Translations under genes and position numbers: made by a program
Assembly (NCBI RefSeq): GCF_039542385.1
Contig: NZ_BAABIA010000002.1
Location: forward strand, 764,015-828,014
Direction of reading: 5' to 3'
Source of the DNA: Prosthecobacter algae
GTDB taxonomy: Bacteria; Verrucomicrobiota; Verrucomicrobiia; Verrucomicrobiales; Verrucomicrobiaceae
DNA: 64,000 nt
Part shown: piece after piece, positions 33,350-42,595 of the stretch
Layout of the letters: each line of letters begins with the position of its first letter
How positions within the stretch are numbered: the stretch's first letter is position 1
Notes under the pieces: generated by a model
What the model saw: only the letters and a program-made list of their open reading frames with translations
Told to the model about the DNA's origin: nothing
Database searches by the model: none

Positions 33350-34849
33350 TCAAATCCCTCGCTTACCTGACTTTCTACTCGACTTCGGCTTTTGTGATTT
33401 CAGGCGTGGCTTAGTCAAGTGTTGGTGATTGTCAGTATTGGTGGCGAGTAATGATCCGAGGCCGACCGTAACGCGTTTCTTTTGGGCCACATAGTGTTGC
33501 GCCGTGATGGCAACGTCGGCATGGCGCAAGAACCGGGAAGCATCCAACAGCCCGTCTTTTGCGGCGATCTGTGAGCCAGCTTCTTTCCTCAACGTGTGCA
33601 GAGGTGTGCGGGCCTTGACGCCGTGTTTGCGCAACCATGTGACGAGGCGTGTGAAGCTTTGATTCGCCCTGTATTTACTCCACGTAGGTTCCGCTGCCTC
33701 GGTCGTCTGTACAGGTCGCGGCACTTTGAATTTCCGTTTGGGGGGATCGGCAGCCATGACATAAATGGCGCTTGGGTCGCTCGCTCTAAGCTTCTTTAAG
33801 ACCTCCGTCACTTCAGCATCTATCGGCACTTCACCCAAACTAGTTTCGGCCTTCGGCGCAAAATCGCTTTGAGATTCTACTCGGATCAAACCTGCGTCGA
33901 GGTCCACTGATTCCCAACGAAGCTTGTCTGCTTCGTTCCGCCGCAGCCCAGCAAATAGGCCTAGCAAAAATGCCTTGAATGCTTCGGGGTCTTCAATTGC
34001 CAGCTCGTTGCGTGCAACAGAGAGGAGAGATTCGACATTCATGGTTGAGACGTAGCGCATTGACTGGCGTGGGAAGAGGTCCACTCCGTCAAAGGGGAGT
34101 GGGGAAGGCAGCACAACACGATTGGTGACCAGACGCAAAAGACGTTTTGCAAAAAGGCCCTTCCCCATGCGGATGAGCGAATTTGCACTGTTGCGAGCAG
34201 AGCGCGCTTTGGTTTCATCTCTGCCTGCCCGGCTGCTGACGTAGCGGAGCTTCCAAGCCTCAATCCGATCAGGAGTGAGCTTTGCCAGCGCCACGGCATC
34301 CACGTTGGTGAGCCACGTGCTACGACTGTCGCCGCAGCGAGCAAAGCGGCCAGCTGTGGCTTCAATCCCTTCCACGTCGGCTACGATGCGTCTGAATGTG
34401 GCGACATAGCTCCGCAACGTCGTTACTCTCACATTTGACAACTCCGTCACCGCTGACAACAGATCGCCCACTGTCGCCCCCTTAACTGGTGACGCCGACG
34501 CTGGCTTGAATTTTAACAGTGCTTCCTCCCAGCCGTTGCTACGAAGCATTTGATAAATGTTCAGTGCCTTTTTGGCGGCGGCTTCCTTGATGGGGGAACC
34601 AAGCGGGAATCGATGCCGCTGTCCCTGATGGGCTATCTGAACGCTGTAATCAGGAGAATCCACCTTCCTCACTCGCTCCTGCCAATGCCGCACATCCCCC
34701 TTGGGATAGCTGTGCATTTTCTGTGCAGTTTTTGAGATCTTACCTGTGCTGTTTTGATCCGAACTGATGTCCTTCTTTGGTCGTTTATCCCTTGTGGATG
34801 CTTGTTTCTTCGTGCTCACCAGATAACATAAGGGATCAGGAGCAAACAT
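33350..34849 (-). CDS. Tyrosine recombinase (island integrase)
   Basis: A 499-residue site-specific recombinase that would integrate and excise the island at tRNA-Thr. An N-terminal arm/core-binding region (VTTLRSYVATFRRIVADVEG) is followed by the catalytic domain. LFAGLRRNEADKLRWESVDL carries the first Arg; LHTLRKEAGSQIAAKDGLLD the H-x-x-R (His418, Arg421); RFLRHADVAITAQHYVAQKK the His443 and nucleophile Tyr453. The C-terminal 45 residues are basic and low-complexity. It starts 11 bp from attR and reads into the island. This type with an extended N-terminus is typical of Verrucomicrobia islands. Confidence 0.95.
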   Translation of the reverse strand: MFAPDPLCYLVSTKKQASTRDKRPKKDISSDQNSTGKISKTAQKMHSYPKGDVRHWQERVRKVDSPDYSVQIAHQGQRHRFPLGSPIKEAAAKKALNIYQMLRSNGWEEALLKFKPASASPVKGATVGDLLSAVTELSNVRVTTLRSYVATFRRIVADVEGIEATAGRFARCGDSRSTWLTNVDAVALAKLTPDRIEAWKLRYVSSRAGRDETKARSARNSANSLIRMGKGLFAKRLLRLVTNRVVLPSPLPFDGVDLFPRQSMRYVSTMNVESLLSVARNELAIEDPEAFKAFLLGLFAGLRRNEADKLRWESVDLDAGLIRVESQSDFAPKAETSLGEVPIDAEVTEVLKKLRASDPSAIYVMAADPPKRKFKVPRPVQTTEAAEPTWSKYRANQSFTRLVTWLRKHGVKARTPLHTLRKEAGSQIAAKDGLLDASRFLRHADVAITAQHYVAQKKRVTVGLGSLLATNTDNHQHLTKPRLKSQKPKSSRKSGKRGI

Positions 34850-34860
34850 TCAATAAAACA

Positions 34861-34905
34861 ATTTGTAATCATCAGGTCGTCGGTTCAAATCCGACTCTCG
34901 GCTCC
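34861..34905. repeat. attR: second copy of the tRNA-Thr 3' end
   Basis: These 45 bp are identical to 3581-3625. The copy lacks the acceptor 5' strand and the D-arm, so it is not a functional tRNA. It marks the right end of the island, 11 bp upstream of the integrase gene's start. Confidence 0.95.
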
Positions 34906-35048
34906 AGTTCAGGTCATCGGTTCCAAACCTTGAGCTCATGAGTTGGAAAACTAGGGGTCTCCCACCAGGCATCCACTATCCAAGGCGAAATCGTACTCTT
35001 AGTGGGCGTTTTCTGCTTTAGGAATTCGCTGCTTCAGTCATTAGTCTT

Positions 35049-35519
35049 ATGAAAACCAACATCGGCATTTCAGACAAGAACCGCAAAGAGGTTTCCACCC
35101 TTCTGGCCAAGCTCCTGGCAGATGAGTTTGTACTCTACACCAAGACCCGCAACGCCCATTGGAATGTCGTGGGCCCTGACTTCCATGCCATGCATGTCTT
35201 CTTTGAGGAGCAGTACGGCAAGCTGGAGGGTTTCATTGATGACATCGCCGAACGCATCCGTTCCTTGGCCAATCCGGCGCTGGGCTCCATGAAGGAGCTT
35301 CTGGCGGCCACCCGTCTGAAAGAGGGGAAAGGAGAGCTGAAAAGCTCGGCCGAATTCCTCAAGCTGCTGCTACAGGATCACGAACAGGTCATCCGCCAGA
35401 TCCGTGAAGACGCCCCGCGATGCGAAGAACTGGGCGATGACGGCAGCAATGACTTTCTGGTCGGTCTGCTGGAGGAACACGAAAAGATGGCCTGGATGCT
35501 TCGCTCCTGCCTTGCTTGA
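35049..35519 (+). CDS. dps: Dps / DNA-starvation ferritin-like protein
   Basis: A 156-residue protein that would assemble into a 12-mer, oxidise and store iron and protect DNA. The Dps pattern is clear: LLADEFVLYTKTRNAHWNVV, then GPDFHAMHVFFEEQYGKLEG and IDDIAERIRSL, which supply the ferroxidase His, His, Asp and Glu at the dimer interface. It is slightly shorter than Dps proteins with basic DNA-binding tails. It lies just outside attR, so it is the original neighbour of tRNA-Thr. Confidence 0.93.
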   Translation: MKTNIGISDKNRKEVSTLLAKLLADEFVLYTKTRNAHWNVVGPDFHAMHVFFEEQYGKLEGFIDDIAERIRSLANPALGSMKELLAATRLKEGKGELKSSAEFLKLLLQDHEQVIRQIREDAPRCEELGDDGSNDFLVGLLEEHEKMAWMLRSCLA

Positions 35520-35772
35520 GGGCGCTGAGAGAGGTGGGTCGAGTCTTTCCAGATTCGCCTAAAGGCAATACACCAGCAGAGCTTGCGGGACATTGGGGTG
35601 CGCTCGAAAGCGGCGTCGCCGAAGCCTCACGGCTCCGGCTTCTCTGCCGCCGCACTCCGGGACGCTTCGCAACATCGGGGCTTAGTGGCCCAACAAAATC
35701 ACCGACTTGTAAAAAACTTTGTCCGGTTTTCCGGGCTGGTGCGGTATATCCGTCCCTGCCTGATTTCCGATC

Positions 35773-38700
35773 ATGAAGTCCACCCTTCTTACCTTTGTAT
35801 TCATCGCCTCCACCGCGCTCGGCGCGGATTGGCTGCATCTGCCGGCCAAGCCGGGAACCGCGAATGGCAAAAAGATTGTCCTGGTTGCCGGGGATGAAGA
35901 GTATCGCACGGAGGAGACTTGCCCCATGCTGGCGAAGATCCTCAGTCAGAAGCACGGCTTTGACTGCACGGTGCTGTTTTCGATCAATCCGGACGGGGGC
36001 TACATTGACCCGAACTTCCAGAAAAACCTGCCTGGCACAGAGGCCCTGGCTTCGGCGGATTTGCTGATCATCGGCACTCGCTTTCGTCAGTTGCCAGATG
36101 ACCAACTCGCGCCTTTTGAGGCTTTCCTGAATTCGGGCAAGCCGGTGATCGGCTTCCGGACAGCGACGCATGCTTTCACCGGCAGTGCGAAGACGGGTGA
36201 CTTTAAATGGGGCGAATTTGGCCTGAAGATCCTCGGGGAAAAGTGGGTCAATCATCACGGCAAACACAAGGTCGAAGGCACCCGTGGCATCGTGGAGGCC
36301 GCGAACAGCTCGAATGAAGTGCTGCGCGGCGTGGGTGAAATCTTTGCGACGACGGATGTGTATGGCATTGCCAATCTGGATGAAAAGGCCGCGAAGATCC
36401 TGCTGCGTGGCGCGGTGACGGAGACGATGGAGCCGACCTCGAAGGCGATCTCTGGGCCAAAAAACAGCCCCATGATGCCGCTGGCCTGGCTTCGCGAGTA
36501 CACGGCACCGAATGGCACGGCCAAGGGGCAGGCCTTCTGCACCACGCTGGGGGCCTCCGTGGATTTCGCCGATGAAGATCTGCGCCGTCTGGTGGTGAAT
36601 GCGGCCTATCATCTGGTGGGTGCCAAGGTGCCTGAAAAGGCGGATGTGGCCTACGTGGATGCCTTTGAGCCGACTTTTTATGGCAACAACAGCGGTGACC
36701 ATTACAAGAAGCTGAACCGCAAGCCTGCCGACTATGCGCTGGGCAAGAGTCCCGCCACGGGCCTGGCCAAAGCACAGCCGAAGAAGAAGGAAGAGAAAAA
36801 ACCTGCGGCTGCAGCCGAAATTCCTCCCCATGCGCCTTCGGCAGAGCCAGTAGCAGCCACCGCTGCCCGAGCGCAAAAGGTGGCCCCACCAGCCCAGGGT
36901 GAGCGCATCGTGCTCATCGGCAATGGTCTAGCCGAGCGCGATGTCTATTACAGCCGGATCGAGACTGAGCTGCACCTGCGCTACCCCAGCGAGGAGCTGT
37001 TTTTCCGCAACATGGGCCATGTGGGGGATACCCCAGGCTTCCGCCCACATCCTTCCCGCGTTTCACAGTGGGCTTTCCCTGGGGCTGAAAAGTTCCACCC
37101 AGACAAGCAGGTGCATCATGGCAAAGGTTTCTTCTCCACACCGGACCAGTGGCTGACTCATTTGCAGGCGGATACCATCGTGGCCTTCTTTGGCTACAAT
37201 GAATCCTTCGACGGCCCGAGCAAGGTGGGCAACTTCGAAGCTGAACTCGATGCCTGGGTGAAGCACACCCTGAGCAAGGCCTACAATGGCAAGGCCGCCC
37301 CGCGCGTGGTGCTGGTCTCCCCCATCGCTTTTGAAAACCAGTCCGCCACTCGTGATTTGCCGAATGGCGAAAAGGAGAACGCCAATCTGATCCTCTATTC
37401 GGCAGCGGTGGAAACCGTGGCGAAGAAGAATGGCCTCACCTTCATTGATCTTTTCTCTCCAACCAAAGCCCTGTATGCGAAGGCGAAGGTGCCCTTCAAC
37501 ACGGGTGGTTTTGTACCCACGGATGCAGGTTACCAGCAGATCGCCGAGATTCTAGCCACGGGTCTTTACGGGCAGCAGTCCCGCGTTTCCAAAGCCGATC
37601 CGGCGCTGGTGCATGAGGCCGTGAAGCAGAAAGATTGGTTTTGGAACAATGACTACAACCTGGTCAACGGCGTGCATACGCATGGCCAGCGTTACAATCC
37701 CTTCGGTCCGCAGAACTACCCGGACGAAGTGAAAAAGACCCGTGAGATGGCTGCCCTGCGGGATACTCTGATCCATGAAGTGGCAGCGGCGAAAAAAGCC
37801 GATCTGGCCGTAGATGACAGCAAGACCCACAAGCTGCCCGAGGTGCCGACGAACTACCAGCCGAGCGTGAAAAACGGCAGCACGAAGTATCTGTATGGCG
37901 AAGAGGCGGTGAAGTCCCTGACCGTGCCGGAAGGTTACAAGGTGGAGCTTTTTGCCAGCGAGAAGGAGTTCCCAAATCTGGCGAACCCGATGCAGCTTTC
38001 CTTTGATGACAAAGGTCGTCTCTGGGTGGCCACGATGCCCACCTACCCGCACTATCGCCCCGGCGATGCGCTGCCAGATGACAAGATCCTCATCTATGAA
38101 GACACCAATGGCGATGGCAAAGCCGACAAGGAAACCGTGTTCGCCGATAAGCTGCACCTGCCCATCGGTTTTGAATTTGCGCCGGAAGGTGTCTATGTCT
38201 CGCAGGAGCCTAACCTGGTATTGATTCGCGACACGAATGGCGATGACAAGGCCGACAGCACGGAGATCATCCTGGGCGGCTTTGACACGCATGATACGCA
38301 CCACGCCATCAGCGCGTACACGGCGGATCCCAGCGGTGCTTTCATCCTGTGCGAGGGCGTCTTCCTGCACTCCAATGTGGAGACTCCTTATGGCCCCGTC
38401 CGCTGTGTGGATGGCGGCTTCTTCCGCTACAGCCCGCAGCGTGGTCACCTGGAGCGTACCGCGCAGCTCAGCATCCCGAATCCCTGGGGCGCGGTGTTTG
38501 ATGCCTGGGGCCAGGATTTCTTCCTGCACACCTCCGGCACCAGCATGAACTGGATGCTGCCCGTCTCGGTGAAACCCACCTTTGGCAGCAAGACGCCCTC
38601 CACTCCGGACCTGGTGCCTGAAGGGCAAAAAGTGCGCCCCACCTCCGGTCTGGAAGTCGTCTCTTCCCGCCATTTCCCCGATGAAGTGCAGGGAGACCTC

Positions 38701-39957
38701 ATCCTTTGCAACGCCATCGGCTTCCTGGGCATCAAGCAGCATCAAATCGTGGATGACAGCACAGGTTGGAAGACCACCTTCCGCCATGACCTGCTGAAGA
38801 GCACGGATGGCAATTTCCGCCCCGTGGATCTCGAGTTCGCTCCAGATGGTTCTTTGTATGTCATCGACTGGCACAATGTCCTCGTCGGCCACATGCAGCA
38901 CAATGCCCGTGATCCCCTGCGCGACCACGTGCATGGCCGCATCTACCGCATCACTTATCCTAGCCGTCCGCTGGTGAAGCCCGTGCCGGTGGAAGGTGCC
39001 AGCGTGACCGCCCTGCTCAATAACCTGAAAGAGCCTGAGCTGCGCACCCGCTACCGCACCCGTCGTGAGCTGCGTAACCATCCGACCAGTGAAGTGCTGC
39101 CGGCTGTGAAAACCTGGGTGGCTGCTTTGGATAAAAACGATGCCCAGTATGAGCACCATGTGCTGGAGGCTCTGTGGACCACCTGGGGAATGAACGAAGC
39201 GGATGAAAGTCTGCTTCGCCAGCTTTTGAATGCCAAAGACTTCCACGCCCGCGCTGCTGCGGTGCGTGTGCTCCGGTACAATCACCACCGCATTGCCGAT
39301 CACGCCGCGCTGCTGGAAAAAGCAGCCGCAGATGAGCATGGTCGTGTGCGCCTGGAGGCCATCGTGGCCGCCTCGTGGCTGCCAGACATCGCAGCGGCGA
39401 AAAAGATCGTCGCCATCGGTGCGGCCAAGCCCCTGGATGTGTGGAGCCAAAACGCCGCCAAAACCGCGACCGACCGCCTCGCTGGCGTGGCGGAAAAAGA
39501 AGTGGCCGATCATCCTGAACTGGCTGCCCCTGCGCACCTCAGTGCCGAAGGTAAAGCCCAGTATCTGGCGGGCCAGAAAGTGTACTTCCGCGAAGGCCAC
39601 TGCGTGACCTGCCACCAGCCCAGCGGTAAAGGACTAGACCCCGCATTCCCCTCCCTGGAGAAAAGCCCCTGGGTGACAGGCGACTCGGATCGCCTCATCA
39701 AACTGGCCATGTATGGCCTCATGGGCCCGCTTGAAATCAATGGTAAAAAGTACGATGGCCAGGTGCCGATGACTCCCTTTGCCGGGATGCTGAAGGACGA
39801 TGAAATGGCTGCCGTGCTCACCTTTGTGCGCAACAGCTTCGGCAATAAAGCCGACCCTATCCAGCCCGCCCAGGTCAAAGCCATCCGCGATGCCAATGTG
39901 GGCCGCGTGCAGTTCTACACGACCGAAGAGCTGCTGAAGCAGCATCCGATGAAGTAG
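35773..39957 (+). CDS. Secreted multidomain PVC dehydrogenase: ThuA-like, SGNH, dehydrogenase propeller, HEAT, cytochrome c
   Basis: A 1394-residue exported protein (signal LLTFVFIASTALGA). Residues ~30-285 are ThuA-like (KKIVLVAGDEEYRTEE; VIGFRTATHAF). About 375-605 form an SGNH-hydrolase-like domain (GERIVLIGNGLAERDVYY). Residues ~720-1060 form the PVC membrane-bound dehydrogenase propeller (VPEGYKVELFASEKEFPNLA; NGDGKADKETVFADKLHLPI; HTSGTSMNWML). HEAT-like helices follow (~1090-1230). A C-terminal cytochrome c carries the heme motif CVTCH (GHCVTCHQPSGKGLDPAFPS). Such proteins in Verrucomicrobia and Planctomycetes are thought to oxidise carbohydrates; the substrate is unknown. A strong terminator follows. 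Confidence 0.93.
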   Translation: MKSTLLTFVFIASTALGADWLHLPAKPGTANGKKIVLVAGDEEYRTEETCPMLAKILSQKHGFDCTVLFSINPDGGYIDPNFQKNLPGTEALASADLLIIGTRFRQLPDDQLAPFEAFLNSGKPVIGFRTATHAFTGSAKTGDFKWGEFGLKILGEKWVNHHGKHKVEGTRGIVEAANSSNEVLRGVGEIFATTDVYGIANLDEKAAKILLRGAVTETMEPTSKAISGPKNSPMMPLAWLREYTAPNGTAKGQAFCTTLGASVDFADEDLRRLVVNAAYHLVGAKVPEKADVAYVDAFEPTFYGNNSGDHYKKLNRKPADYALGKSPATGLAKAQPKKKEEKKPAAAAEIPPHAPSAEPVAATAARAQKVAPPAQGERIVLIGNGLAERDVYYSRIETELHLRYPSEELFFRNMGHVGDTPGFRPHPSRVSQWAFPGAEKFHPDKQVHHGKGFFSTPDQWLTHLQADTIVAFFGYNESFDGPSKVGNFEAELDAWVKHTLSKAYNGKAAPRVVLVSPIAFENQSATRDLPNGEKENANLILYSAAVETVAKKNGLTFIDLFSPTKALYAKAKVPFNTGGFVPTDAGYQQIAEILATGLYGQQSRVSKADPALVHEAVKQKDWFWNNDYNLVNGVHTHGQRYNPFGPQNYPDEVKKTREMAALRDTLIHEVAAAKKADLAVDDSKTHKLPEVPTNYQPSVKNGSTKYLYGEEAVKSLTVPEGYKVELFASEKEFPNLANPMQLSFDDKGRLWVATMPTYPHYRPGDALPDDKILIYEDTNGDGKADKETVFADKLHLPIGFEFAPEGVYVSQEPNLVLIRDTNGDDKADSTEIILGGFDTHDTHHAISAYTADPSGAFILCEGVFLHSNVETPYGPVRCVDGGFFRYSPQRGHLERTAQLSIPNPWGAVFDAWGQDFFLHTSGTSMNWMLPVSVKPTFGSKTPSTPDLVPEGQKVRPTSGLEVVSSRHFPDEVQGDLILCNAIGFLGIKQHQIVDDSTGWKTTFRHDLLKSTDGNFRPVDLEFAPDGSLYVIDWHNVLVGHMQHNARDPLRDHVHGRIYRITYPSRPLVKPVPVEGASVTALLNNLKEPELRTRYRTRRELRNHPTSEVLPAVKTWVAALDKNDAQYEHHVLEALWTTWGMNEADESLLRQLLNAKDFHARAAAVRVLRYNHHRIADHAALLEKAAADEHGRVRLEAIVAASWLPDIAAAKKIVAIGAAKPLDVWSQNAAKTATDRLAGVAEKEVADHPELAAPAHLSAEGKAQYLAGQKVYFREGHCVTCHQPSGKGLDPAFPSLEKSPWVTGDSDRLIKLAMYGLMGPLEINGKKYDGQVPMTPFAGMLKDDEMAAVLTFVRNSFGNKADPIQPAQVKAIRDANVGRVQFYTTEELLKQHPMK

Positions 39958-39979
39958 GTCTAACATCTTAGACCTGATT

Positions 39980-40019
39980 AAAACCCCTGGAAGGCACTGC
40001 GTCCTTCCAGGGGTTTTTA
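39980..40019 (+). terminator. Rho-independent terminator after the PVC dehydrogenase
   Basis: AAAACCCCTGGAAGG (39980-39994) pairs perfectly with CCTTCCAGGGGTTTT (40003-40017) over an 8-nt loop, with a T-run on the 3' side and an A-run on the 5' side, so it could work in both directions. Confidence 0.93.
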
Positions 40020-40091
40020 GTGAGTGGAAGCAAGAGAGTGCGGCTAATTTTTCCATTCGCCCGTTGGGCCATTTAGGCTTATTATTTGGTC

Positions 40092-40277
40092 ATGGCGAAA
40101 GCAATCAGCCCCATTGCAGATAGCAGCACGAATATCTCAATCGTGGTGCAGGATGAGCGCAAAGCGCTTCAGGCGGCTTTCAATGATGCGTCGAAATCCA
40201 AAAAAACAGCTAAAGCTTTTTTGGTCAGCGCAGGCATTTTGACGAAGAAAGGCAAGCTAGCCAAATCCTATCGCTGA
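40092..40277 (+). CDS. Small antitoxin-like protein upstream of an ADP-ribosyltransferase-like gene
   Basis: A 61-residue protein from the ATG at 40092; a TTG two codons earlier is less likely. It is basic at the end (KKTAKAFLVSAGILTKKGKL) and helical in the middle (SIVVQDERKALQAAFNDASK). It stops 9 bp before the next gene. Size and spacing fit an antitoxin paired with a larger toxin. I recognise no named family. Confidence 0.6.
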   Translation: MAKAISPIADSSTNISIVVQDERKALQAAFNDASKSKKTAKAFLVSAGILTKKGKLAKSYR

Positions 40278-40286
40278 TATTGGGCA

Positions 40287-40859
40287 ATGCCGTGGAGCCG
40301 CTACATCCTTGGGTATCACGGTTGCGATGCCGAAACCGCGGGCAAAATTGCCGCTGGTAAAGACGAGCTTAGGCCGAGCCAAAACGATTATGATTGGCTA
40401 GGCCACGGTTTATATTTTTGGGAAGATGGTTACGAAAGAGCCCTTCGTTGGGCCACGGAACAATCCAAATCAAAGCGTCCACAAAATCGAATCAAAAATC
40501 CCGGTGTCCTAGGTGCTGTGATTGACCTGGGCCATTGCCTAGATCTCATCCAAGTTGAATACCTTGATTTGGTTAAAGATGCCCATGATCGAATGCTTCA
40601 ATTGTTTGCTGAAATCGAAAAAGATCCTCCGATCAATGCAGGCAGAGAGATGAGCCTGAGGAAGCTGGACTGTGCAGTTTTCGAATCTCTGCACCAGTTC
40701 AGTGACAATGAGAGTCAGCCTCGTTTTAACACCGTGCGCGCTTTCTTTACCGAAGGAGAGGCACTTTATCCGACAGCAGGTATCCGCAGGCTGGATCACA
40801 TCCAAATTTGTGTGCGTGATAAGGCCAGCATCACCGGCTACTTTCTTCCGCGTCAATAA
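40287..40859 (+). CDS. Putative ADP-ribosyltransferase-fold toxin
   Basis: A 190-residue protein. RYILGYHGCDAETAGKIAAG (strand with Tyr-His-Gly), then NDYDWLGHGLYFWEDGYERA and LRWATEQ match the ART fold's H…Y…arrangement (as in PARP/DUF3990: 'YHG…', 'G.GiYFw…A..WA'). The C-terminal half is unusual (LRRLDHIQICVRDKASITGY). The small gene just upstream suggests a type II toxin-antitoxin pair. The catalytic Glu is not assigned. Chromosomal, outside the island. Confidence 0.6.
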   Translation: MPWSRYILGYHGCDAETAGKIAAGKDELRPSQNDYDWLGHGLYFWEDGYERALRWATEQSKSKRPQNRIKNPGVLGAVIDLGHCLDLIQVEYLDLVKDAHDRMLQLFAEIEKDPPINAGREMSLRKLDCAVFESLHQFSDNESQPRFNTVRAFFTEGEALYPTAGIRRLDHIQICVRDKASITGYFLPRQ

Positions 40860-41051
40860 GACGCTCCTCGGGGAGAGGGCGTGTAAGCGGCCCAATACCT
40901 TGCGGAGCACTGTCTCAAAGATGTCGGCCTGGAACATGAAGCCGAGGGCAGTAGCGGGCATATTCAGCGTGCAGCTCACGTTGCAAATTCACGACACGCA
41001 AAGAATAACGCCCATCGCCCCTGCGGCTAGCGCCCATCTTCCAGGCTCCTA

Positions 41052-41345
41052 CTAGGCGGCCTCCCAACTGAATTCTGCAGTCCCCGCCAGAGATTCCAGG
41101 ACGAGTTTTCCTCCGCCGACGAAAGACGCGCGATGCCCTGCCTGAAGAACGTGGTCCGTCGGGTCGCCTTCCAGAGTCAGCCAGAGGGCACCACGGCTCA
41201 GGGTCACCTCAATGACCTCACCGGGGGCGAGGTCGCGGGCGAAGAGCTGCCCCTCGGCCAGCCGCAGACGTCGGCTGGCGAGGCGGTCGGGGACAGATCT
41301 CATGACGGTGTAGCCCAGGGGAGCTGGGAAAGTTTTGGCATTCAT
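41052..41345 (-). CDS. DUF2917 family protein
   Basis: From the ATG at 41345 the protein has 97 residues. The frame runs upstream to 41786 but is antisense shadow of the LysR gene there. RRLRLAEGQLFARDLAPGEV, then ALWLTLEGDPTDHVLQAGHR is the DUF2917 pattern, a small cupin-like beta fold of unknown function often encoded next to LysR regulators. Start and stop overlap the LysR gene (ATGA), so they are cotranscribed. Confidence 0.8.
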   Translation of the reverse strand: MNAKTFPAPLGYTVMRSVPDRLASRRLRLAEGQLFARDLAPGEVIEVTLSRGALWLTLEGDPTDHVLQAGHRASFVGGGKLVLESLAGTAEFSWEAA

Positions 41346-42280
41346 CCGGTGATCCTCCGGGATGGCAGGGAGATGCCGCTGCGCGTGCCGGTGACGGGCA
41401 GCTCCTTGTTCCAGGCGCGCAGCACGGCATCCCGCACGGCGATGATGGTGGGGTCGTTTTCCCGCTCGGTGAGGTAGGCGATGTTCAGAGTCACCACGGC
41501 GCGGAAATGCGGCAGGGCGAGTATCCGGCCTTTGAAAGGTGGCACGTTGATCAGATGCTTGGCCGTGAGGGTCATGCCCAGGCCTTCCGCCACCAGATTC
41601 AGCACGGTCACGCACTCGTTCACTCGGAAACGGGGAGTGATGTCCAGCCCCTGCTGCTCGCAGATGTTCTGGATAGCGCGGAAGTAACTGCACATCGGCG
41701 AGGCAAAGATCCACGGTTTCTTTTGCAGGAGGTTCCAGTCCGGCGAGGCCAACTCCTCCGCCCAGGCCTGCGGGCAGGCGAGGCACAGCTCAATGACATC
41801 CAGAGGATGAACGGTAAGCTTGGGAGTCTCATGCTGGCCTTCGAAAAAGCCGATGGCCACCGTGCCCTCCTCCAGCCCCTGGAGGATGACGCCGCTGCTG
41901 CCATCCACCAGCTCATACCGCAGGTCTGGGTGGGCCTCCGTGAGGTCTTTCAGCACATCCATCAGGCGCAGAAACTCGGGCCGGTTGTTGATGCCCAGCA
42001 CCATTTCCCCCGTCACCGTGCCGCGCAGGTGTTCCGCACTATGCTTGAAATCCCGGGCGGCATCCACGATGAGCCGGGCCTGGTCGCGCAGAGCCTCACC
42101 TCCCTGGGTGAGCCGCATGCCCTTGGGACTGCGGTCAAAAAGTCGGATGCCCAGCTCGCCCTCCAGCGCCCGCACCTGGGCGGTGACGGCCGGCTGGCTG
42201 GTGAACATCTTTTCCGCCGCACGGGTGAGGTTTCCTTCATCGGCGACGGCAAGAAAGGTGCGGAGTTGATAAAGTTCCAT
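41342..42280 (-). CDS. LysR-family transcription regulator
   Basis: The start is set at the ATG at 42280 (312 residues), directly before the family's usual opening MELYQLRTFLAVADEGNLTR. The frame extends 33 residues further upstream without homology. Helix-turn-helix: AAEKMFTSQPAVTAQVRALE, then GELGIRLFDRS. The effector domain runs to the C-terminus (TGEMVLGINNRPEFLRLMDV). The inducer is unknown. The 315 bp upstream separate it from a divergent acyltransferase gene, a possible target. Confidence 0.92.
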   Translation of the reverse strand: MELYQLRTFLAVADEGNLTRAAEKMFTSQPAVTAQVRALEGELGIRLFDRSPKGMRLTQGGEALRDQARLIVDAARDFKHSAEHLRGTVTGEMVLGINNRPEFLRLMDVLKDLTEAHPDLRYELVDGSSGVILQGLEEGTVAIGFFEGQHETPKLTVHPLDVIELCLACPQAWAEELASPDWNLLQKKPWIFASPMCSYFRAIQNICEQQGLDITPRFRVNECVTVLNLVAEGLGMTLTAKHLINVPPFKGRILALPHFRAVVTLNIAYLTERENDPTIIAVRDAVLRAWNKELPVTGTRSGISLPSRRITG

Positions 42281-42595
42281 GGCGGTAGAAGAGTGGGATG
42301 AAAGGGTGTCTGGCAGGGACAGCAGGCAGGCCGGTTGGGACCCGCCACCACTCATCCACGATTCCACGCATCCGGCCAATCGTCATGGCGAATGGCGTTC
42401 ATCAGAAAATCCGATTCCCGCCTTTTCCGGGCGGCGCATGACCCGCCGAAAAGATTTTCACCATGGAGGGTTACCGCAGTTCCCCCAGGACAGCCGGGAA
42501 AGTCCGCTCTCACGGCAGCTCGCCCACGAATGAATGGGACGATTGACCTGTGCGAGCCGCACGGTTACAGCCACTGTGGCCTCGGTCGCCTCATA
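42281..42595. other. Divergent intergenic region, LysR versus acyltransferase
   Basis: About 315 bases between two genes that point away from each other. An open frame that continues upstream of the acyltransferase is arginine- and proline-rich and looks like non-coding shadow. No clear LysR box (T-N11-A) or -35/-10 pair could be fixed by eye, but both promoters must lie here. Confidence 0.5.

Larger units (their letters stand above)
3626..34860. mobile_element. Genomic island integrated at tRNA-Thr (about 31.3 kb)
   Basis: The island lies between two identical 45-bp copies of the tRNA-Thr 3' end (3581-3625 and 34861-34905), so one unit is 31,280 bp. A tyrosine recombinase (33350-34849) sits beside the right copy and points inwards, the usual place for an island integrase. 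Inside are an excisionase-like HTH protein, a polymerase-like gene next to tandem repeats, metal resistance genes, a degraded RND system, a degraded IS3 element and a seven-gene operon of unusual enzymes. Base composition varies by block (AT-rich at 4000-11500 and 27000-33000, GC-richer in the metal block), which suggests assembly from several sources. No relaxase or type IV secretion genes are visible, so it is not an obvious conjugative element. Confidence 0.92.

Noticed and set aside
3626..34860. Integrative conjugative element
   Set aside because: No relaxase, coupling protein or type IV secretion gene is visible; island or mobilisable element is the safer term.
34861..34905. Second tRNA-Thr gene
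   Set aside because: Only the 3' part is present; no acceptor 5' strand or D-arm precedes it.
35389..36876. 495-codon minus-strand open frame
   Set aside because: Antisense to dps and the dehydrogenase start; arginine-rich shadow with no family resemblance.
37552..39615. 687-codon open frame on the minus strand
   Set aside because: Antisense to the PVC dehydrogenase; composition follows the complementary codons and no motif is recognisable.
41346..41786. N-terminal extension of the DUF2917 frame
   Set aside because: It is antisense-independent shadow inside the LysR gene; only the part after the ATG at 41345 matches the family.
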